A DNA stretch of 64,000 nucleotides. It comes from Thermodesulfobacteriota bacterium. Its GTDB lineage: Bacteria > Desulfobacterota > BSN033 > UBA1163. The translations under genes and the position numbers were made by a program. Shown one piece after another: positions 57,678 through 64,000 of the stretch. The notes below the pieces were generated by a model that saw only the letters and a program-made list of their open reading frames with translations, did not search any database and was not told the origin of the DNA. The stretch lies in assembly GCA_030017685.1 (NCBI GenBank), contig JASEHH010000005.1, positions 21,516 through 85,515 of the forward strand, written 5' to 3'. How positions within the stretch are numbered: the stretch's first letter is position 1; every line of letters begins with the position of its first letter.

Positions 57678-58085
57678 ATGGAGAATAAATTTGTCGACAC
57701 AAATATATTTCTGAGATATCTCACAAAAGATAATCTTTCGAAATATGATAGATGCAGGGAGATGTTCAAGAGGGCGCTGGAAGGGGAAATAGCGATTTCA
57801 ACATCGGGGATGGTCATTGCTGAGTTGATATGGACACTCCTGTCATACTACAAAGTCCCGAAAGCCGAAGTCATTGAAAAGGTTTCTGTGATTCTGGGTA
57901 CTGAAAATCTATTCATTCCTGATAAAGATGTCCTCGCAGACGCCCTCGTCCTTTATGCGAGGAAGAATATCGATTTCATTGACGCCTACAATGCTGTCTT
58001 TATGAAATATCAGGGTCTCCGTGAAATCTATTCGTACGATGAAGATTTTGAGACGATTGAGGATATCGAAAGGAAGAAGCCTTAG
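57678..58085 (+). CDS. PIN-domain toxin (VapC-type ribonuclease)
   Basis: A 135-residue PIN domain. The acidic active site is visible: D in FVDTNIFLRYL (residue 6), E in VIAELIWTL (near 49), D in DFIDAYNAVF (near 98) and D in YSYDEDFETI (near 120). It would cut RNA unless bound by the antitoxin encoded just upstream. The ATG at 57678 gives the family start MENKFVDTN; the open frame begins further upstream inside the antitoxin gene. The 120 bases after it, to the converging sdhB gene, hold no gene that I can support. Confidence 0.93.
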   Translation: MENKFVDTNIFLRYLTKDNLSKYDRCREMFKRALEGEIAISTSGMVIAELIWTLLSYYKVPKAEVIEKVSVILGTENLFIPDKDVLADALVLYARKNIDFIDAYNAVFMKYQGLREIYSYDEDFETIEDIERKKP

Positions 58086-58205
58086 TCTTTTGCTCCACAC
58101 TTTATGTTAACCCGCCGAAGGCTACGGGCTCTTGGAGTTACACCAGCCCCAAGTGCTTCGACATCATCCCCTGTTGCCAATACAAACTCAGAAACATCTT
58201 AGACT

Positions 58206-58985
58206 CTATCGTGACCCGATACGGCGTGACATTGATAAAAATCGTGAAAATAGAGAAGTAAATCTATATCTCAATATTCTCCCTCTCATTTTGACGATGG
58301 CGTGGGTGGGAGGGACTTCCTTCGGACAGGCCTTCACACACTGGAAGACCGTATTACAACCCCAAACACCCCTATGATCATTCACACCATTGAGAATCTC
58401 TTTTTCTCTTCTGTCCCTGGGGTCCCTGAGAAAACGATAAGCCTTTGCCAGAATGGCGGGGCCTAAAAACTGAGCATCTCTTCCAAAGGCAGGACAGACT
58501 CCAAAACAGATTCCACAAAGGATACACTGGATATAAGGGTCGATCTCCTTTCGTTCGCTCTCCATCATCATATATTCACAATCGGATGGAATTGGTTTCC
58601 CATGGAGATATGGCTCTATCCCCCTGTAATGTTCAAAGAAGAGAGACATATCCACAATGAGATCTCGAATAACAGGGAAGAAGGGCAGGGGTTCAATCAG
58701 GGTTGTTTCTCCCAATAGTCCTTCCACTGGAGTGCGGCAGGCCAGTACCAGTTTTCCATTGACCTTCATCGCGCAGGAGCCGCAGACCGCTCCCCGGCAG
58801 GAATAGCGGAAGGATAGCGTTGGATCCTGTTCATCCTGAATCCGCAGCAATGCCTCCAGGAGATTCATTCCTTTTTTCGTCTCAACGTTGAAGGTTTCCG
58901 TCCAACGGGGCGGGTCCTTCTCAGGATTGTAACGTTTGATTTTCAATATTAAGGCGGATGTATCCATAACAGTCAGCTTCCGCAT
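58206..58985 (-). CDS. sdhB: Succinate dehydrogenase/fumarate reductase iron-sulfur subunit
   Basis: A 259-residue subunit. The [2Fe-2S] site is CRGAVCGSCAMKVNGKLVLAC (shown in part: CRGAVCGSC, near residue 63), the [4Fe-4S] site CILCGICFGVCP near 153 and the [3Fe-4S] site with CNTVFQC and CVKACPKEVPP near 213. It carries electrons between the flavoprotein and the membrane quinone site. It follows sdhA by 12 bases. Near its C-terminus the sequence is basic (FTSLFSRFLSMSRRIGSR). Confidence 0.95.
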   Translation of the reverse strand: MRKLTVMDTSALILKIKRYNPEKDPPRWTETFNVETKKGMNLLEALLRIQDEQDPTLSFRYSCRGAVCGSCAMKVNGKLVLACRTPVEGLLGETTLIEPLPFFPVIRDLIVDMSLFFEHYRGIEPYLHGKPIPSDCEYMMMESERKEIDPYIQCILCGICFGVCPAFGRDAQFLGPAILAKAYRFLRDPRDRREKEILNGVNDHRGVWGCNTVFQCVKACPKEVPPTHAIVKMRGRILRYRFTSLFSRFLSMSRRIGSR

Positions 58986-58997
58986 TAACCCTTCTCT

Positions 58998-60701
58998 TTA
59001 ATAGGTCCTTTCCTTGGGGGGATAGTTCGTGATCGTCACCTCTTTGTATTCGAGCCTGGCTCCCTCTGTTGTCTTGTAGGCAAGGGTGTGGCGAAGCCAA
59101 TGTTCATCATCTCTGTCCGGATAATCGGTTCGAAAATGGGAACCCCGGCTCTCTTTTCGGGTCAACGCTCCTTCCGTAATGACCTCTGCCACATGAAGCA
59201 TCCCTTCCAGTTCAAGATACTGGATCCATTCATTATTAAAGTCGAGATTTTTCTGTTTGAGACCGATCCGTCCAAACCTTTCCTTCAACTCTCTGATCTT
59301 TTCCTTTGCTGAGAGGAGATCTGATTCCCTCCGGAAGATTCCTACCTGATCGGTCATCAGGGTTTTCAACTCATCTCTCAGGCGAAAACAGGGTTCCCCC
59401 TCTTGTCTTGAAGAGAGTTCATGAAGACAGGACTGAAATGCTTCGGATTGTTTTTGAAAGGCCAATGGATTGGATTCTCTTTTTTTCCTCTTTACATTGG
59501 AAGCAGCCTTTCTTCCGGCCCTCGCCCCGAAGACCAGAGTTTCCAGAAGAGAATTTCCGCCCAGGCGATTTGCCCCATGAACACTGACGCAGGCGCACTC
59601 TCCGGCGGCATAAAGTCCCGGGAGAGGGGTTTCCCCATCAACATTGGTTGGAATCCCTCCCATGGAGTAGTGCTGTGCGGGCTGGATCGGAATAGGGTTT
59701 AGGATGGGATCAATTCCTGCAAAATCCATGGCGATCTGGCGAATTCCAGGAAGGTGATCCATTATTTTTCCTCTTCCTAAGTGTCTGAGATCGAGATGGA
59801 CATATTGACCTTCGAAACCCCGGCCTTCGTCAATCTCCCTTTGGGTTGCCCGGGCGACAATATCTCTCGGACCGAGCTCCATCAGATGAGGGGCATGACG
59901 TTCCATATAACGTTCACCCTTCACATTGACCAGATATCCTCCCTCACCCCTGGCTCCCTCTGTAATCAGAATATTCGTTCCAAAGAGACTGGTGGGATGG
60001 AATTGGACAAATTCCATGTCTTCAAGAGGGACGCCTACCTGGTAAGCCAGATAACAGCCCTTCCCCGTATTGATGATTGCATTGGTTGACCTGAGATAGA
60101 TCCGGCCATATCCCCCGGTTGCAAGAATCGTCGCCTCCGCCCGAATGGGAACGGTCCTCTCCTCAAAGAGAGGAAAAGCAAGAACTCCGATACATTGACC
60201 TTCATCTACAACCAGAGAGAGGGCATGCCATTCTTCATAAACAGGGATTCTGAGCCCCACCACTTGTTCGTAGAGAACATGGAGGAGATTGTGGCTGGTT
60301 CGGTCTGCCGCATAACAGGTTCTTGGAAAACCGGAGCCTCCAAACGGCCTCTGAGCAATCCTGCCGTCCTCTGTCCGGGAGAACAGGGTGCCCCAGTGTT
60401 CCATTTCAATAACTCGCTCAATTCCCTCTCGACACATGACCTCAACAGCGTCCTGGTCCGCAAGATAGTCGCTTCCTTTAATGGTATCAAACGAGTGATT
60501 TTCCCAGGAGTCATTTGTGGGGACAGGGATATTGTCAAAAGCGGAATTGATCCCGCCCTGAGCGGCCACCGAATGGGACCGAAGAGGGTGAACCTTAGAG
60601 AGGATGGCGACGTCTCTGCCGGCCTTTTGAGCTTCGATGGCCGCCCTCAATCCTGCGAGGCCCCCGCCAATGATTAAAATGTCATGAGTGAGGAATTCCA
60701 C
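58998..60701 (-). CDS. sdhA: Succinate dehydrogenase/fumarate reductase flavoprotein subunit
   Basis: A 567-residue FAD protein: dinucleotide loop IIGGGLAGLRAAIEA at residue 10, covalent-FAD His in RSHSVAAQGGINSA near 43, FGGSGFPRTCYAADRTSHNL near 118, and EFVQFHPTSLFG near 225. YSMGGIPTNVDGETPLPGLY and GANRLGGNSLLETLVFG follow. The C-terminal helical domain ends in WLRHTLAYKTTEGARLEY. It interconverts succinate and fumarate on the cytoplasmic face. Direction in vivo is not readable from sequence. A 240-base gap with a GC-rich palindrome separates it from the anchor gene upstream. Confidence 0.95.
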   Translation of the reverse strand: MEFLTHDILIIGGGLAGLRAAIEAQKAGRDVAILSKVHPLRSHSVAAQGGINSAFDNIPVPTNDSWENHSFDTIKGSDYLADQDAVEVMCREGIERVIEMEHWGTLFSRTEDGRIAQRPFGGSGFPRTCYAADRTSHNLLHVLYEQVVGLRIPVYEEWHALSLVVDEGQCIGVLAFPLFEERTVPIRAEATILATGGYGRIYLRSTNAIINTGKGCYLAYQVGVPLEDMEFVQFHPTSLFGTNILITEGARGEGGYLVNVKGERYMERHAPHLMELGPRDIVARATQREIDEGRGFEGQYVHLDLRHLGRGKIMDHLPGIRQIAMDFAGIDPILNPIPIQPAQHYSMGGIPTNVDGETPLPGLYAAGECACVSVHGANRLGGNSLLETLVFGARAGRKAASNVKRKKRESNPLAFQKQSEAFQSCLHELSSRQEGEPCFRLRDELKTLMTDQVGIFRRESDLLSAKEKIRELKERFGRIGLKQKNLDFNNEWIQYLELEGMLHVAEVITEGALTRKESRGSHFRTDYPDRDDEHWLRHTLAYKTTEGARLEYKEVTITNYPPKERTY

Positions 60702-60782
60702 ATGAACCTTTAGAAGTATCCCTTCCTTGCAATGGTAATCCCCAGTTACGAAGGATAAATACTTTACCGAATATGTAACTCA

Positions 60783-60898
60783 GGGCCCTGCCGCAGGAGC
60801 CCTGAAATATCAGCCCTGCCCGCTGCGCCAGCGCTTGCCTGCCGCGACGGTGCGCGAGCACGGCGGGCGCGGCGAGAAGGGCTGAACTACGAATTATA
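60783..60898. repeat. GC-rich imperfect palindrome between the sdh anchor and sdhA
   Basis: ATCAGCCCTGCCCGCTGCGC on one side and GGCGGGCGCGGCGAGAAGGG with CTGA on the other form arms of about 20 bases, with CGACGGTGCGCGAGCACGG between them. Its GC content is far above that of the surroundings. No frame here resembles a second membrane anchor. Confidence 0.6.
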
Positions 60899-60943
60899 GC
60901 ACACTCAAACAAACCATAACCGAGGGGGTACGTTGAATGATTG

Positions 60944-61243
60944 TCAAAAAAAGTAAAAGTATGAGATAGCAAACAACCCGACACCCATTATGGTAAAGAC
61001 CCAGAAGAGGAGTTTTTCCTTTTTCACCATTCCAAAATCGATTAAAAAAAGCCGAAGCCCGTAAAAGGCGTGAAAGATAACGAGAAAGAGGAGAAAAAAG
61101 TCAAAGGTTTGGTTCGTGTGAAGAGCGGAGAGCCAGAATGGTTCGCCAATCTTTCCTGTGACGGCATAACCGGAGAGGATTTTTAATCCTACCAGGATAA
61201 GGAGCAATGGGCCGCTAAAGCGGATGAAATAGTAAGGAAACAT
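60944..61243 (-). CDS. Succinate dehydrogenase membrane anchor subunit
   Basis: A 99-residue protein with three transmembrane segments: FSGPLLLILVGLKILSGYAV, FDFFLLFLVIFHAFYGLRLF and LLFWVFTIMGVGLFAISYF. The His in IFHAFYGLRLFLIDFG is in the position of the axial heme ligand of SdhC/SdhD-type anchors. Only one such subunit is present, while most three-helix anchors come in pairs. It could work as a homodimer or with a partner elsewhere. It is the first gene of the sdh set on this strand. Confidence 0.8.
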   Translation of the reverse strand: MFPYYFIRFSGPLLLILVGLKILSGYAVTGKIGEPFWLSALHTNQTFDFFLLFLVIFHAFYGLRLFLIDFGMVKKEKLLFWVFTIMGVGLFAISYFYFF

Positions 61244-61253
61244 TTTTACAACT

Positions 61254-61352
61254 CAATGCAAAATGATCAATGTAAAATTATCAATTAGCAATAACAAAAC
61301 TAATACCCCCAAAAGTGCTAATTTTTCAATGCTAATTTTGCATTTTGCATTG
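61254..61352. repeat. Degenerate hairpin array (CAATGCAAAATGATCAATGT type)
   Basis: CAATGCAAAATGATCAATGT and AATTATCAATTAGCA on the left mirror TGCTAATTTTTCAATGCTAA and TTTTGCATTGATT on the right. It resembles the array at 15955-16078. Confidence 0.65.
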
Positions 61353-61353
61353 A

Positions 61354-61824
61354 TTACTTCCCCAGTGTGGCTTTCTGGCGGAGGGGTTTTAATAAGAAGT
61401 CGAGACCACTCAGGATATCGGTTACAACCACATCCGCTCTTTTGAGTGTTTCTCCAGAGGCTCCTTCTCTACCGATAACACAAATACTGAACCCTGCTTC
61501 CTCTAACATTGGAGCATCGTCCATTCCATTTCCGATGGCAACCGTCCTCTCCGGGCCCAATTTCCTTAATAGGCCCAATTTCTCTCCGGAGGCTTCTCGT
61601 TCCGTTAAGAAGAGCACCTCGGCCTTCACATTCTTTAAGCGCTCTTCCACTTTATCTTTTTCACCTTTTGCCAGGATATAAATCTTAATCCTCTTGGAGA
61701 GGAGGTTGATCTTGTCCTTTGCCTTTGGATGGACTCTTCCGTCAGAGGCAAGGGTTCCTTCGTAATCGATCAGAAGATATTCGATATCTGTGGGTGGTTG
61801 TCCGGGTCTTTGAATGGAAATCAT
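61354..61824 (-). CDS. HAD-superfamily protein with atypical motif I
   Basis: A 156-residue HAD-fold protein without cap, close in length to KdsC and to the small 'soluble P-type ATPase' group. Motif I reads IDYEGTLASDG: the nucleophile Asp is kept but the general acid/base Asp is replaced by Glu. Motif II ILAKGEKD lacks the usual Ser/Thr. Motif III Lys may be in REASGEKLGLL, and motif IV GNGMDDAPMLEEAG is complete. Phosphatase activity is therefore doubtful. It overlaps rlmB by 4 bases and is translated with it. Confidence 0.8.
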   Translation of the reverse strand: MISIQRPGQPPTDIEYLLIDYEGTLASDGRVHPKAKDKINLLSKRIKIYILAKGEKDKVEERLKNVKAEVLFLTEREASGEKLGLLRKLGPERTVAIGNGMDDAPMLEEAGFSICVIGREGASGETLKRADVVVTDILSGLDFLLKPLRQKATLGK

Positions 61825-62579
61825 CCGTCTTTCCTTTTAAGGAGATGATGGCGCTGTTTCATCACTTCATAAAGTATCATTCCTCCTGAGACGGAGGCAT
61901 TGAAGGAAGATACAGGACCCTTCATCGGGATCGAGAAGAGGCGATCGCACTTCTTCTTTACCAGAGGCCTGATCCCTTTTCCTTCGGCGCCGATGACGAT
62001 GGCCAGATCGATATTGAGATCGAGATCGTAGATCAGATCCTTTGCCTCTCCGGAAGCGCCATAGATCCAGATGCCTTCGTTTTTCAGACGATCGATCGTT
62101 GTTGCAATATTGACAACACGTGCAACAGGCATATGGGCAGCGGCTCCGGCAGAGGCTTTGATCACAGCAGGAGTGATTCCAACCGCTCGGTCTTTCGGGA
62201 TGATCATTCCCTGGACTTCGCATCCCAAAGCGGTGCGGATGAGGGATCCCAAATTTTGCGGGTCCTGGATTCCGTCGAGGATGAGAAAGAGGGCCTTTAT
62301 TCCTTCTTTCTTTGGTCGGGCAAGAATCTTTTCGAGGTCCGCATAGGGAGTTTCCTCGACGATACCGATGATATTCTGATGGAGGCCTCCCTTCACCATC
62401 CTATCAAGGGTCTCTCTTTCCGTAAAGACAAGGGGGACTTTCCTTTTTTGAGCGAGGTCAAAAATGGTCTGGAGGGAAGGGGAGGGGTTCCGGGCAGAAA
62501 CCAAAATCTTTTGAAAGCGGAGGAGGGGTGATGTTAATGCTTCCCTGACAGGATGAATGCCGTAAATGATCGGGGACAT
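61821..62579 (-). CDS. rlmB: 23S rRNA (guanosine-2'-O)-methyltransferase RlmB (TrmH/SPOUT family)
   Basis: A 252-residue protein beginning MSPIIYGIHPVREAL, the substrate-binding domain start of RlmB. The SPOUT knot motifs are NLGSLIRTALGCEVQGMI (motif 1, near 115), LAIVIGAEGKGIRPLV (motif 2, near 200) and VSSFNASVSGGMILYEV (motif 3, near 228). It methylates a guanosine of 23S rRNA with SAM. The ATG at 62579 matches the family start; the frame upstream passes through repeat sequence. Confidence 0.93.
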   Translation of the reverse strand: MSPIIYGIHPVREALTSPLLRFQKILVSARNPSPSLQTIFDLAQKRKVPLVFTERETLDRMVKGGLHQNIIGIVEETPYADLEKILARPKKEGIKALFLILDGIQDPQNLGSLIRTALGCEVQGMIIPKDRAVGITPAVIKASAGAAAHMPVARVVNIATTIDRLKNEGIWIYGASGEAKDLIYDLDLNIDLAIVIGAEGKGIRPLVKKKCDRLFSIPMKGPVSSFNASVSGGMILYEVMKQRHHLLKRKDG

Positions 62580-62587
62580 AGTGTAAT

Positions 62588-62876
62588 GAAAAATTCGAAG
62601 CACGAAATCCGAAGTTCTAAACAATCCAAAATGACCCAATTTCAAATGTTCGAAACAAATAAATATTTGTGACATTGAAGGAATCGTAAAAAGTCGTCAT
62701 TCCCGTGAAAACGGGAATCCAGAGAATTCTAACTACTTGAAAATACTGAATTCCTGCTTGCGCAGGAATGACTGGTAATGGGCTTTTCAAACTTTTTACG
62801 AAACCATCACATTTGAATTTTGAAAATTAGAATTTGTTTCGAATTTCGATATTCGAATTTCGGATTTCATATTTAA
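62588..62876. repeat. TTCGAATTTCG hairpin array enclosing MITE-like element copy 3
   Basis: Outer arms ATTCGAAGCACGAAATCCGA (62588) and TTCGATATTCGAATTTCGGA (62845) are inverted. Between them, at 62681-62808, is a full copy of the TCGTAAAAAGT element also found at 2971 and 43387. One repeat is thus nested in another. Confidence 0.8.
62681..62808. repeat. MITE-like element, copy 3 (shortest)
   Basis: ATCGTAAAAAGTCGTCATTC and CAAACTTTTTACGAAACCAT form the ends. Inside are CCCGTGAAAACGGG, ATCCAGAGAATTCTAACTAC and TTCCTGCTTGCGCAGGAA. The second hairpin is shorter than in copies 1 and 2. Confidence 0.85.
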
Positions 62877-63601
62877 GAGATATCTTCCACAATCCTCTGG
62901 ACAGCCTCAATGGGGTCTTTTGCTTCCTTGATTGGTCGGCCGATCACAAGATAATCTGCTCCGGCTTCAATCGCTTCTCTCGGGGTCAATGTTCTCTTCT
63001 GGTCATCTTTTTTGTCAGAAGGGTGACGAATCCCCGGCGTCACGATCAGAAACCTTTCTCCGCATCGCTCACGGATGATCCCTATTTCTTGAGGAGAAGC
63101 TACGACTCCATCAACCCCTGACTTCTGTGCAAGAAGGGCGAGGCGTCCCACCTCATCGACGAGAGGGCCCTGAACTCCCACCTCCTTCAAGGTTTCCTCA
63201 TCCATACTGGTGAGGATCGTAACCGCGAGGATGATGGGCCTCGGGATACCAAGATTCTTTGCCACAATCCTTGAAGCCTCAACGGTCTTTCTCATCATCT
63301 CAAGGCCTCCCAGGGCATGAAGGTTGAACATCGCCACCTGGTGTTTCGTTGCCTCCTCTCCTGCTTTTGCCACAGTATTGGGAATATCATGATATTTGAG
63401 ATCGAGAAAAACCTTCTGCCCCTTCTGACAGATCATATCGATTACTTTTGGCCCGGAGTGGGTGAAAAGCTGTTTCCCCACCTTAAAGATGCCTACGCGG
63501 TCTTTTAAAAGTGTGACCCAGTCCCGGGCCTCGTGAAAATGCTCAACATCGAGGGCAAAGATGATTTTGTCTTTAGGGCTGGTTGGAGTCATTGGATTCA
63601 T
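62873..63601 (-). CDS. pyrF: Orotidine 5'-phosphate decarboxylase
   Basis: A 242-residue OMP decarboxylase: IIFALDVEHFHEARDWV with the first active-site Asp, VGIFKVGKQLFTHSGP, then KVFLDLKYHDIPNTVAKA containing the Asp-Lys-x-x-Asp-like catalytic group (D-x-K-x-x-D). VASPQEIGIIRE, LIVTPGIRHPSD and GADYLVIGRPIKEAKDP give the phosphate-binding end. It makes UMP in pyrimidine synthesis. Start at 63601 or at the second Met, three codons later. Confidence 0.95.
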   Translation of the reverse strand: MNPMTPTSPKDKIIFALDVEHFHEARDWVTLLKDRVGIFKVGKQLFTHSGPKVIDMICQKGQKVFLDLKYHDIPNTVAKAGEEATKHQVAMFNLHALGGLEMMRKTVEASRIVAKNLGIPRPIILAVTILTSMDEETLKEVGVQGPLVDEVGRLALLAQKSGVDGVVASPQEIGIIRERCGERFLIVTPGIRHPSDKKDDQKRTLTPREAIEAGADYLVIGRPIKEAKDPIEAVQRIVEDIS

Positions 63602-63684
63602 TTAATGCTTCCTTATATTCGGGAATCTATCACATTCAGTTTTTCTTTACAAGCAGTTCCTTCCCTGGTATAAATAACCGAGAA

Positions 63685-63963
63685 ATGGAAAATCAGGAAA
63701 TCAAGGAAGAAAATCGAAGGATTCGATTTTTAAGATTCCTGGTTGATCTCTCTATCCGGTCTATCCAGCAAGAGGATCTTGCACTCGATGAGGCATTAGG
63801 ATTAGTCGAAGAGGTGAAGAGGGCGGCTCTGAATCTCTTTCCTGGAAAAGGACTGGCCTTTGAACTGATTTATCTGCCCCGGTTTCAGAGGGTCATCGAG
63901 GCGAGGTTCGGAACACCCCTCACCCCGCCCTCGCCCCTCAGGGGAGAGGGGCATAAGCGCTAA
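63685..63963 (+). CDS. Small protein of unknown function with repeat-encoded C-terminus
   Basis: A 92-residue protein. Residues 1-75 (ENRRIRFLRFLVDLSIRSIQ, later FPGKGLAFELIYLPRFQRVI) are helical, charged and without membrane segments; I do not recognise the family. The last 16 residues, TPLTPPSPLRGEGHKR, are the translation of a CTCTCC-type repeat (63915-63955), so the true ancestral end lay near EARFG. It is transcribed divergently from pyrF. Confidence 0.6.
   Translation: MENQEIKEENRRIRFLRFLVDLSIRSIQQEDLALDEALGLVEEVKRAALNLFPGKGLAFELIYLPRFQRVIEARFGTPLTPPSPLRGEGHKR
63915..63957. repeat. CTCTCC-type palindromic repeat inside a gene end
   Basis: CCCCTCACCCCGCCCTCGCC followed by CCTCAGGGGAGAGGGG. 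It is read in frame as the C-terminus of the preceding small gene. Confidence 0.7.
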
Positions 63964-64000
63964 CTTAATTATTGACTTATGAGGGGGAGTTTTGATATAA

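Noticed and set aside
58086..58205. A short open plus-strand frame with cysteines (CFDIIPCC) between the PIN toxin and sdhB
   Set aside because: Too short, no start with a ribosome site, and it runs into the antisense of sdhB; no family recognised.
60682..60984. A minus-strand frame of 100 codons between the sdh anchor and sdhA that could have been a second anchor
   Set aside because: No regular transmembrane segments; it runs through the GC-rich palindrome.

Overview
The window looks like a chromosomal piece of a strictly anaerobic, Gram-negative bacterium of the Desulfobacterota (former Deltaproteobacteria) type. This is inferred from gene content and order, not from a database match: an M23 peptidase - secA - argJ block, ArgJ together with a GNAT-type acetylglutamate synthase candidate, an ECF nickel transporter with CooT, an AMIN-type cell-wall amidase, an outer-membrane beta-barrel, and a large CoA-ester oxidation operon. 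No rRNA, tRNA, CRISPR array or prophage was recognised. Almost every gene outside the large operon is separated from its neighbour by some kind of palindromic intergenic repeat.

Layout. 1-3.8 kb: end of an enamidase-like amidohydrolase, a 6-hydroxynicotinate-reductase-like iron-sulfur protein, a UPF0280 protein and a DUF1185 protein, probably a heterocycle or cyclic-amide degradation cluster. 4.1-6.0 kb: a cold-shock locus (csp with a promoter followed by an intrinsic terminator in its leader, then a DEAD-box RNA helicase), bordered by a decayed RAYT transposase. 6.2-10.7 kb (mostly minus strand): M42 peptidase, DUF2784, EamA transporter, an orphan copy of the N-terminal half of an M23 peptidase, and two secreted unknowns. 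10.9-16.8 kb (minus): a nickel locus (NikO, NikQ, an outer-membrane barrel, NikL, a NikM-NikK fusion, CooT, DUF3842). 16.9-17.4 kb: a tnpB remnant and hairpins.

17.4-39.3 kb (minus): 21 closely packed catabolic genes preceded by an XRE-cupin regulator with a good promoter. They encode a LIV-type ABC importer, an acyl-CoA synthetase, a fused CoA-transferase, two acyl-CoA dehydrogenases, four crotonase-family proteins whose active sites differ, a zinc alcohol dehydrogenase, a beta-keto-acid cleavage enzyme, an amidohydrolase, and two thiolase-fold proteins next to two DUF35 proteins. The two thiolase-fold proteins lack the usual nucleophilic cysteine and active-site histidine. They therefore resemble the Ltp2-type aldolase/DUF35 arrangement more than Claisen thiolases. 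The substrate is likely a branched or cyclic carboxylic acid, but it cannot be named from sequence.

39.9-43.2 kb (minus): cell-wall amidase, a canonical thiolase and 3-hydroxyacyl-CoA dehydrogenase. 43.8-58.1 kb (plus): biotin carrier, NAD kinase, a four-helix-bundle gene enclosed by inverted and direct repeats, recN, a GNAT, alr, fabH, pmbA-like, M23 peptidase, secA, argJ and an AbrB-PIN toxin-antitoxin pair. 58.2-63.6 kb (minus): succinate dehydrogenase/fumarate reductase with only one visible membrane anchor, a HAD protein, rlmB and pyrF. The window ends with a small unknown gene whose C-terminus is encoded by a repeat.

The most unusual signals are the repeat-bracketed four-helix-bundle unit, the cysteine-less thiolase/DUF35 pairs, the direct long palindromes bracketing nikQO, the csp leader, and the dense population of several distinct intergenic palindrome families.
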